Source: UBA7887 sp964408735 (GTDB lineage Bacteria; Pseudomonadota; Alphaproteobacteria; UBA7887). Taken from it: a stretch of DNA of 64,000 nt. The position numbers and the translations under genes were made by a program. The stretch covers positions 1-64,000 of the forward strand of contig CAYPAX010000005.1 in the NCBI GenBank assembly GCA_964408735.1, written 5' to 3'. The notes beneath the pieces are model-generated. The model was given only the letters and a program-made list of their open reading frames with translations, searched no databases and was not told the DNA's origin. Position 1 is the first letter of the stretch. Every line of letters starts with the position of its first letter. Positions 57,513 through 64,000 of this stretch are shown piece after piece.

Positions 57513-57536
57513 GGGTTACGATGACACGACTGAATC

Positions 57537-57565
57537 TTGACAGGTTCCGGGTCAAACCCTATGTT
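57537..57565 (+). promoter_or_regulatory. Strong sigma-70-type promoter of the F0 ATP synthase operon
   Basis: TTGACA (57537-57542), a 17-base spacer and TATGTT (57560-57565) lie 45 bases before the atpI start. The -35 box is a perfect consensus match, fitting a highly expressed operon. Confidence 0.75.
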
Positions 57566-57609
57566 GCACGCGCTTTTTCGCCGCCCCTTCGCTGGCGGCA
57601 AGGCAAAGG

Positions 57610-57945
57610 ATGCCGATGACGGCAAACAAGCCGCCTCCGTCTCTGGAGGATCTTGATAGACGTCTGAGAGAGGCCCGCAGCAAACACGATCCCGCCAAGG
57701 CCGACCCCTCCCGGGCTACGTCGATTGGACAGGCTCTCCGCCTGGCGACAGAAATGGCGTCGGCGGTGTTTGTCGGCGCAGTGATGGGCTGGGGCCTGGA
57801 TGAGCTCCTTGGCACACGTCCCTGGCTGCTGCTGCTTTTCTTGGCTCTTGGGATGGCGGCGGGAACATTGAATGCGTATCGGACGGCAATGCGCTTGAGC
57901 GCGGCCGCCGACAAGACGGACAAGGATGGCGGCCCCAGCGCTTGA
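57610..57945 (+). CDS. atpI: AtpI/AtpZ-like F0 assembly protein
   Basis: A 111-residue membrane protein. After a charged N-terminus (SLEDLDRRLREARSKHD) two hydrophobic segments follow: AVFVGAVMGWGLDELLG near residue 55 and WLLLLFLALGMAAGTLNAYR near 77. This is the AtpZ/AtpI group, linked to c-ring assembly or ion supply to F0. An ATG at 57616 with AAAGGA ahead is an equally good start. First gene of the F0 operon. Confidence 0.88.
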   Translation: MPMTANKPPPSLEDLDRRLREARSKHDPAKADPSRATSIGQALRLATEMASAVFVGAVMGWGLDELLGTRPWLLLLFLALGMAAGTLNAYRTAMRLSAAADKTDKDGGPSA

Positions 57946-57975
57946 GGTCGCCAACCAGGATACAGGGAAGACGCG

Positions 57976-58710
57976 GTGGCCGCCGGACATAGCCCACTCG
58001 AACAATTCGCGATTCATCGCCTGGTGGAAATGCACATCGGCGGTGTCGATGTGTCGTTCACCAATTCGTCGCTGATGATGGTGATCGGCGTCGCGCTGAT
58101 GTCGGCCTTCCTGACGCTCAGTCCCAAGCGCAACGCGCTGGTGCCGGGCCGCTGGCAGCTGCTGGCGGAGATGAGTTACGAGCTGATAGCGAAAACCGTA
58201 CGCGACAGCGTCGGCTCGGAAGGGCGCAAGTACTTCCCCTTCGTCTTTACGCTGTTCATGTTCATCCTGTTCTGCAATTCCCTCGGCCTCATCCCCTACA
58301 GCTTCACCGTCACCAGCCACATCATCGTCACCTTCGCGCTGGCCGGCGTCATCTTCGTCGGCGTGACGATCCTCGGCATTGTCCGCCACGGCGGAAAGTT
58401 CTTCTCGCTGTTCCTGCCCCCCGGCGTGCCGATCGCCCTGGCGCCGCTGCTGGTGCCGATCGAGTTCATCTCCTACATGTCGCGGCCGATCAGCCTCTCG
58501 GTGCGCCTGGCCGCCAACATGATGGCCGGCCACACCATGATCAAAGTCTTCGCCGGCTTTGTCGTGGCGCTCGGCATCTTCGGCATCGCGCCGTTCATCT
58601 TCATCGTCCTGCTGTTCGCGCTCGAGACCATCATCGCGTTCCTGCAGGCCTACGTCTTCGCCGTTCTGACCTGCCTCTACATCAGCGATTCGGTGCATCT
58701 GCATCACTGA
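57976..58710 (+). CDS. atpB: F0F1 ATP synthase subunit a
   Basis: A 244-residue membrane subunit forming the proton half-channels. The essential arginine is in PISLSVRLAANMMAGHTMIKVFAGFV near residue 176, in the conserved RLxANMxAGH motif. PFVFTLFMFILFCNSLGLIPYSFTVTSHI and the closing ALETIIAFLQAYVFAVLTCLYISDSVHLHH are further subunit a landmarks. The start is GTG 57976, 30 bases after atpI. Confidence 0.96.
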   Translation: MAAGHSPLEQFAIHRLVEMHIGGVDVSFTNSSLMMVIGVALMSAFLTLSPKRNALVPGRWQLLAEMSYELIAKTVRDSVGSEGRKYFPFVFTLFMFILFCNSLGLIPYSFTVTSHIIVTFALAGVIFVGVTILGIVRHGGKFFSLFLPPGVPIALAPLLVPIEFISYMSRPISLSVRLAANMMAGHTMIKVFAGFVVALGIFGIAPFIFIVLLFALETIIAFLQAYVFAVLTCLYISDSVHLHH

Positions 58711-58761
58711 TCGGCGGGCCTGACCCTACTCTTGTGACCCTCAAACGAAGGATCGAAAACC

Positions 58762-58986
58762 GTGGATATTGAAGCCGCAAAACTCATCGGCGCCGGACTG
58801 GCGACCATCGGCGTGGCCGGCGCGGGCGTCGGCATCGGCACCATCTTCGGCCAGTATGTGGCCGGCGGTTTGCGCAACCCCGCTGCGGCGCCGAAAATGT
58901 TCGGCAACGTGCTGCTGGGCTTTGCGCTCACCGAGGCGGTGGCGCTCTACGCGCTGGTCATGGCCTTCCTGATCATGTTCGGCTAA
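58762..58986 (+). CDS. atpE: F0F1 ATP synthase subunit c
   Basis: A 74-residue two-helix proteolipid that forms the rotor ring. The glycine-rich first helix is LIGAGLATIGVAGAGVGIGTIFG, the polar loop contains RNPAAAP (residues 38-44), and the proton-carrying glutamate is E58 in LLGFALTEAVALYALVMAFLI. No sodium-binding pattern is seen beside E58, so proton coupling is expected. The start is GTG 58762. Confidence 0.96.
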   Translation: MDIEAAKLIGAGLATIGVAGAGVGIGTIFGQYVAGGLRNPAAAPKMFGNVLLGFALTEAVALYALVMAFLIMFG

Positions 58987-59023
58987 GAGCCGAGCAAAGA
59001 ACCCCAAGGCCGGGGAGAGCGCC

Positions 59024-59515
59024 ATGCCACAGATGGAATTCGCCGACTACATGCCGCAACTGGTGTGGCTGGCGATTACCTTCACCGCTTTCTATTTCGT
59101 GATGGCCCGGGTGGCCCTGCCGCGCATCGCCGAGGCGATCGAGAGCCGCCAGGAGCGGGTCGCGAACGATCTCGAGACGGCGACGCGCATGCGCGAGGAA
59201 GCGGAGGAGGCGCTTGCCGCCTATGAAGCGACCATGGCCAAGGCCCGCGCCGAGGCGCAGGCCATTGCCGCCAAGGCACGCGAGGAGATCGCCGCCGAGG
59301 CGGCCGAGCGCCAGGCCGCCTTCGAGGCCGAGCTCGATGCCCGCGCCGTGGCGGAAGAGGCGCGGATCGCCGAAGCGGTGGCCGAGGTGCGCGCGGGCCT
59401 GCGCGACGTGGCCGTGGCTGCGGCCCAGGCCGCGACCGCCAAGCTGCTCGGCGGTGAGGTTTCCCAGGACGCCTTGAACAAGGCGGTGGATGCCGAGATG
59501 GAGGCGCGCGCCTGA
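59024..59515 (+). CDS. F0F1 ATP synthase subunit b' (second b-type stalk subunit)
   Basis: A 163-residue peripheral stalk subunit. One N-terminal membrane helix (LVWLAITFTAFYFVMARVALPRI) is followed by a long charged coiled coil (ESRQERVANDLETATRMREEAEEALAAYEATMAKARAEA). Its place before atpF and its length identify it as b', the divergent copy found in alphaproteobacteria and phototrophs, which pairs with b as a heterodimer. Its stop overlaps the next ATG (TGATG). Confidence 0.92.
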   Translation: MPQMEFADYMPQLVWLAITFTAFYFVMARVALPRIAEAIESRQERVANDLETATRMREEAEEALAAYEATMAKARAEAQAIAAKAREEIAAEAAERQAAFEAELDARAVAEEARIAEAVAEVRAGLRDVAVAAAQAATAKLLGGEVSQDALNKAVDAEMEARA

Positions 59516-60000
59516 TGTTTCACGATCCCGAATTCTGGGTGCTGATCGCCTTCCTGGTCTTCATCGCCGCCGTCGGCAAGAAGGCCTGGGCCATGATCAC
59601 CGGCATGCTCGACGGCCGCGCCGCGGCGATCAAGAGCGAGCTGGAGAAGGCCGTCGAGCTGCGCGAGGAGGCCCAGACCCTGCTCGCCGGCTATCAGCGC
59701 CAGCAGCGCGATGCGGTCAAGGAGACCGAGGACATCGTCGAGCAGGCCCACCAGACCGCCCGCATCGAGACCGAGCAGGCCAAGAGCGACATCGCAGAAG
59801 CCCTGGAGCGCCGCGGCAAGTCGGCCACGGACAAGATCGCCCAGGCCGAAGCCAGGGCCCTGGAGCAGATCCGCGCCGATACGGTCGACGTCACCATCGC
59901 CGCGACCCGCCGCGTCATCGCCGAGAGCCTCGACGAGGCACGCTCCGGCGCGCTGGTCGACGAGGCGATCGCGGGGCTGGGCAAGAACCTGGCGAACTGA
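59515..60000 (+). CDS. atpF: F0F1 ATP synthase subunit b
   Basis: A 161-residue stalk subunit with one membrane helix (PEFWVLIAFLVFIAAVGKKAW) and an extended coiled coil to the C-terminus (AQTLLAGYQRQQRDAVKETEDIVEQAHQTARIETEQAKSD). It is coupled to b' by a one-base overlap. The operon ends here; the F1 genes (delta, alpha, gamma, beta, epsilon) are not next to it, as usual in alphaproteobacteria. No clear terminator follows. Confidence 0.94.
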   Translation: MFHDPEFWVLIAFLVFIAAVGKKAWAMITGMLDGRAAAIKSELEKAVELREEAQTLLAGYQRQQRDAVKETEDIVEQAHQTARIETEQAKSDIAEALERRGKSATDKIAQAEARALEQIRADTVDVTIAATRRVIAESLDEARSGALVDEAIAGLGKNLAN

Positions 60001-60170
60001 GCCCTTTCGTCAAGCGACTTCGCTGACTTGTAGGTGGCACGCGGAGGCGCGGAGCCGCGGAGGGAACGCTGGTGATTGTGGCTACGCTTCGCTGCTTCCT
60101 GACAATCTCAACCTCGTAATCATCTCCGCTCTGTTTGCCAGCGCCACCTCGACGCCGGCGCCGGTCGCGC

Positions 60171-60509
60171 CTATTCGCATTGCAGTGTCTGTGGGCCGGA
60201 CATCAGGTTCTTGACGACCGTCTTTCCTTTGTAGTCGTATTCGATATTTACGAAACCGGCATACGTCTTCAACCGGACGACATAGTGGAGGTTTTCGTCG
60301 TCCGCTTCATGGATCGGTTCCGGGTCGCCGGCAACGCCGTCGTTTGCGGCACGAATGCCGGTGCCGATCTTCTCGTAGGTCCGCCATTCCTGTTTGCTCT
60401 CGTCAAAACATGTCATGGCAAGCTCTACCGCCGCATCATCGGCATGGGCGGATGTGACAAGAGTGGCCGCGAGCCAGGTCGCAGCGGTCAGGAATCCTAC
60501 GCGGGTCAT
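60171..60509 (-). CDS. Small secreted protein of unknown function
   Basis: A 112-residue protein with a signal peptide (GFLTAATWLAATLVTSAHA, cleavage near residue 23). The mature part of about 89 residues has one cysteine near each end (MTCFDES and TLQCE), probably a disulfide. It is beta-rich: EWRTYEKIGTGIRAA, LHYVVRLKTYAGFVNIEYDYKGKTVVKNL. No family is recognised. It lies between the atp operon and a two-component system, all separately transcribed; the 170 bp between atpF and this gene hold no recognisable feature. Confidence 0.7.
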   Translation of the reverse strand: MTRVGFLTAATWLAATLVTSAHADDAAVELAMTCFDESKQEWRTYEKIGTGIRAANDGVAGDPEPIHEADDENLHYVVRLKTYAGFVNIEYDYKGKTVVKNLMSGPQTLQCE

Positions 60510-60568
60510 CGTGCCAGCTCCTTATCTTCACTCGATCATTCTTATCGCGGAAGTATAGCATGCGCCCC

Positions 60569-61929
60569 TCACGCCGGCCGTGGCAACCGCACCACCGCCC
60601 GTAACCCCCCCTCCGCCATATTCTCCAGCGTCACTTCGCCGCCGTGGGCGCGGAGGATGGTGCGGGCTATGGCCAGGCCGAGGCCCATGCCGCCCGTGTC
60701 GGCGCCGCGGGCTTCGTCGAGGCGGGTGAAGGGGGCAAAGACGCGTTCCAGGTCCGCTTCCGGGATGCCGGGGCCTTGGTCGTCGATGGTGATGGTGACG
60801 GCGTCGGCGTCGGCTGCCAGGCGCAAGCTCGCCCGTTCACCGTGGCTGGCGGCGTTTTCGATGAGGTTGCGCAAGCTCCGGCGCAGGGCGGCCGGGCGGC
60901 AGGCGAGGACGGTGCGCTCGGCCGGTGCCATTTCCACCGCCAGGCCGAGTTCGCGCAGGTCTTCGGCGATGCTGTCGAGGAGTGCTGCGATATCGACCGG
61001 GCGGGTGTCGTCGGCTGCCGCCTCCTCGCGCAGGAAGGCCAGCGTCGCCTCGGTCATCTCGCGCATCTCGTCGAGGGTCTCGATTATCTTGGCGCGGGCT
61101 TCGGTGTCCTCGACCAGCTCCGCGCGCAAACGCAGGCTGGTGATCGGCGTGCGCAGGTCGTGGGAGATGGCGGCCAGCATCGCCGTGCGGTCGCGCATGA
61201 AGCGGTCGAGGCGCGCGTGCATGCGGTTGAAGGCGCGCACCGTGCGCCGGGCCTCGTCGGGGCCTTCCTCGGCGAGGTCCGGCACATCCTCGCCACGCCC
61301 GAGCCCGTCCGCCGCCTCGGCCAGGCGCCGCATGGGCCGCGACAGGCGCCGCGCCGCCAGCACGCCGACTCCGGCAACCGCAAAGCCGGACAAAACCAGC
61401 GAGACCAGGAACGGCGCCCCGAGCGGTGGCGCACCCGGCGCCGCGCCGGTCTCGGCATTGAGCCACATGTCTTCGGTCAGCGGCACGGAAAGCACAAGCC
61501 AGCGCAGCCGGCGGTGCTCACGCTCCTCGAAACGGTCATCCTCGTCATCCTCGTCGTCTCGCCAACGCCTGACATCGATGCCGACGCGGACCATGGACTC
61601 AGGCACTCCCATGGCATTGGCCAGGTCTTCGGCGAGCAGCGCCGAGGGTCCGAAGCGCGACTGGCGCTCGGTCGCCGCCTCGGGAGCGATCCAAAAGCGC
61701 AGGCGCCGCGAGCTGGCGGCGCGCAGCACGCGCTGGTGGGCGCGCGGCGGGGTCTCGGCGAGCAGGCGGGCAAGCCCGGCGGTGCGCGCCACCACGGTCT
61801 CGCGCAGCACCTGCCGCACGGCTTCGTGGCGCTCGTGGGCGAACATGGCGAAGGCGACGCCTTGGGCCACCAGCAGCGCCAACAGCAGCAGCAAGGTGAG
61901 GCGGCCGGCGAAGCCTTTCGGCATTAGGG

Positions 61930-61933
<4 letters not shown>
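60569..61933 (-). CDS. Sensor histidine kinase (EnvZ/HAMP type)
   Basis: A 454-residue inner-membrane kinase. TM1 is LTLLLLLALLVAQGVAFAMF (about 12-32), followed by a periplasmic domain of about 120 residues containing an acidic run near WRDDEDDEDDRFEE. TM2 is FLVSLVLSGFAVAGVGVLAA, then a HAMP domain (RRLSRPMRRLAEAADGLGRGEDV). The phospho-acceptor histidine is in AAISHDLRTPITSLRL. N, G1 and G2 boxes are SLRNLIENAASHGE, TIDDQGPGIPEADLE and GMGLGLAIARTILRAHGG. The start ATG overlaps the regulator's stop as ATGA. The acidic stretch could bind metal ions, a guess supported by the divergent EF-hand gene. Confidence 0.92.
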
Positions 61934-62649
<716 letters not shown>

Positions 62650-62818
62650 GACTCAGTGCTAGCGCGTTTTGCCGGGCTGTGCGGCAGAAAAGTGTAACAG
62701 AGTGTGTCAGGGCGGCGCCCGCCCACGCTTTGCGACCATTTGCCCGGGCCCCTGCCATAGTTGCGCGACAACCGCTCCCTATGTTTCGGCCATCGCACAC
62801 ACAGACAGGAGACTTTCG

Positions 62819-63316
62819 ATGGCCGAACACAAGATGAAGTCCCGCACCAAGACCGTGATCGGCGTTGCCGTGGCTGCCGTGGTGGCCACCGTGGCGGTGG
62901 CCGGCGTGGTCCAGGCCGCGCGCGGCTATGGCGGCTGTGGCGGCATGGCCGGCAAGATGATCGGCCACCACGTGGTCGAGCGCTTCGACACGGACGGCGA
63001 CGGCCGCCTGACCCAGGCCGAGATCGACGCCGCCCGAGCCGATCACATGGCGCGGTTCGACGCGAACAGCGACGGTGCGCTCACGCTCGAAGAGTTCGAG
63101 GGCCTGTTCCACGAGCTGACCCAGCCGGTCACCGTGCGTGCCTTCCAGATGCTCGACCCGGACGGCGATGCCAGCATCAGCGCCGACGAGCTCGACAAGC
63201 GCCTGGCCCGTGCCGTCGCCCGTCACGATCGCAACGGCGACGGCGCCCTGTCACCCGACGACATGCGCCGCGGCCACTGGCGGGGCGAGCGCCATCACGA
63301 CGAGAGCGACGACTAG
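62819..63316 (+). CDS. Exported or membrane-anchored EF-hand protein
   Basis: A 165-residue protein from ATG 62819 (AGGAG ahead). An N-terminal hydrophobic helix (VIGVAVAAVVATVAVAGVV, about 14-33) is a signal or anchor. Four EF-hand-like loops follow: DTDGDGRLTQAE, DANSDGALTLEE, DPDGDASISADE and DRNGDGALSPDD, each with the calcium ligands mostly in place. A histidine/arginine-rich tail (RRGHWRGERHHDESDD) closes the protein. It probably binds Ca2+ or another divalent ion in the periplasm and is divergent from the two-component system, which may control it. Confidence 0.85.
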   Translation: MAEHKMKSRTKTVIGVAVAAVVATVAVAGVVQAARGYGGCGGMAGKMIGHHVVERFDTDGDGRLTQAEIDAARADHMARFDANSDGALTLEEFEGLFHELTQPVTVRAFQMLDPDGDASISADELDKRLARAVARHDRNGDGALSPDDMRRGHWRGERHHDESDD

Positions 63317-63343
63317 AGGCCCAGCCGATACGCGTCTTGGGCA

Positions 63344-64000
63344 TCAGGGCACACCCCTTACCGCCCGCATCTCCACCCTGGCCAGAAACAGGGTGCTGGC
63401 GACGATGACGGCGGCGCCGGCCAGGGTCCAGAGGCCCGGCAGGTCGCCGAAGAGCGCAAAGCCGAAGGCGGTGGCGAAGAGCAGGCGGACGTAGTCGAAA
63501 GGCATCACCGCACTGGCTTCGCCGCTGCCGAGGGCGCGGATGGTGAAGGCCTGGGCGATCACGCCTAGGCCGCCGACCAGCGACAGCAGCACCAGCTCGA
63601 CCAGGCTCGGTGTGCGCCAGACCACGAGCGCGGGCACGGCCGACAGCAGGGTCGAGACGACGCCGAAATAGGCCAGGATGGTGATCGGCCGCTCGCTCAC
63701 TGCGAGCTGCTTGATGAGCAGCTTGACGCAAGCCGCGATGAAAGCGCCCGAGCGCGCCGCCACCGCTGCCAGGCCGTAGATGCCTTCGCCGCCACCGGGG
63801 CCGATCATCAGCAGCACACCGGCAAAGCCGGCCAGGGTCGCCAGCCAGCGGGCGCGGCGCATTTGCTCGCCAAGCACCAGGGCGGCAAGCGGTATCATAA
63901 ATAGCGGCTGGGTGAAGCCGAGGGTGGTGACATCGGCAAGCGGCATGTGCGTGACGGCGTAGAAGCCGCAGAACATGGCGATGACCCCGAGCACCACGCG
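63344..64000 (-). CDS. EamA/DMT family transporter (partial, N-terminus beyond window)
   Basis: At least 218 residues of a drug/metabolite transporter; the frame stays open to the window edge, so the first helices are missing. Repeated hydrophobic helices are visible (VLGVIAMFCGFYAVTHMPLADVTTLGFTQPLFMIPLAALVLGE, and the second-half repeat GVIAQAFTIRALGSGEASAVMPFDYVRLLFATAFGFALFGD). Both halves carry the typical 'P-LF..P..A...L.GE' helix pattern of EamA domains. The substrate is unknown. It converges on the EF-hand gene with 27 bases between stops. Confidence 0.88.
   Translation of the reverse strand, partial: RVVLGVIAMFCGFYAVTHMPLADVTTLGFTQPLFMIPLAALVLGEQMRRARWLATLAGFAGVLLMIGPGGGEGIYGLAAVAARSGAFIAACVKLLIKQLAVSERPITILAYFGVVSTLLSAVPALVVWRTPSLVELVLLSLVGGLGVIAQAFTIRALGSGEASAVMPFDYVRLLFATAFGFALFGDLPGLWTLAGAAVIVASTLFLARVEMRAVRGVP

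Noticed and set aside
57491..57520. The AT-rich ATACCATATTGATATCAATGGGT as a second copy of the MITE end
   Set aside because: It shares only a few short matches (TACCA, ATTGATA) with the element end and has no partner repeat nearby.
54092..57625. A 1177-codon open frame on the minus strand opposite smc
   Set aside because: It is a shadow produced by the repetitive, GC-rich coiled-coil codons of smc; the plus strand has all SMC motifs and the minus translation has no recognisable domain.
60001..60170. Possible terminator or small RNA after atpF
   Set aside because: Only weak GC-rich inverted matches are present, with no T-tract and no promoter; nothing specific can be supported.

Overview
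The window is GC-rich, densely packed chromosomal DNA from an alphaproteobacterium, most likely Rhodospirillales-like. The evidence is a trcR (DUF1013) gene, a CcrM-type GANTC methyltransferase with GANTC sites in its own upstream region, an F0-only atp cluster in the order I-B-E-b'-b, and the order mutY / DUF721 / dsbA-like / smc. The species call is inference only. Genes run on both strands in short, tightly coupled operons with many ATGA, GTGA and TGATG overlaps, and seven convergent pairs overlap at their 3' ends.

Layout. 1-3.1 kb: end of a quinone oxidoreductase gene, trcR, hldE, ubiX and a tRNA-Val(GAC). 3.1-4.7 kb: a sparse stretch with one orphan methyltransferase. 4.7-7.1 kb (minus): a secreted SUMF1-fold protein, a VWA/DUF1194 protein and a nucleoside phosphorylase in one operon. 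7.1-10 kb: a Tat-exported FccB-like sulfide dehydrogenase flavoprotein, divergent from soxYZ. 10.4-14 kb: a two-subunit Mo-hydroxylase of isoquinoline 1-oxidoreductase type with two paralogous c-type cytochromes. 14-18 kb (minus): the most striking part. A b6-type cytochrome b, a subunit IV-cytochrome c fusion, an octaheme hydroxylamine oxidoreductase with a C-terminal membrane anchor, and HaoB lie in one tight operon. 18.2-20 kb: two exported pentapeptide-repeat proteins.

20-24 kb holds assorted metabolic enzymes. 24-40 kb is rich in CoA and fatty/aromatic acid metabolism: an acyl-CoA ligase, paaG-paaI, and a minus-strand operon of CoA-transferase, enoyl-CoA hydratase, NTF2-like protein, HpcH aldolase and TRAP binding protein, beside an acyl-CoA dehydrogenase. 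PepF, an ABC1 kinase and gamma-glutamyltransferase are also here. 40-49.7 kb is housekeeping: ispE, a TPR lipoprotein, a family 4 uracil-DNA glycosylase, a lytic transglycosylase, moaB, a glycosyltransferase pair and a radical SAM protein. A 265-bp MITE-like element with perfect 32-bp inverted repeats lies just before rnhB. 50-60 kb carries ccrM, mutY, DUF721, dsbA-like, smc and the F0 ATP synthase genes behind a near-consensus promoter. 60-64 kb has a small secreted protein, a two-component system divergent from an EF-hand protein, and a partial EamA transporter.

Working model (inference): the 7-18 kb region is a periplasm-facing redox island. Sulfide/SoxYZ, a molybdenum hydroxylase and a hydroxylamine-type octaheme oxidoreductase all release electrons outside the cytoplasmic membrane. 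The HAO enzyme has its own Rieske-less b6/IV-c membrane partner instead of the usual cycA-cycB cytochromes, suggesting a direct quinone-coupled HAO complex.
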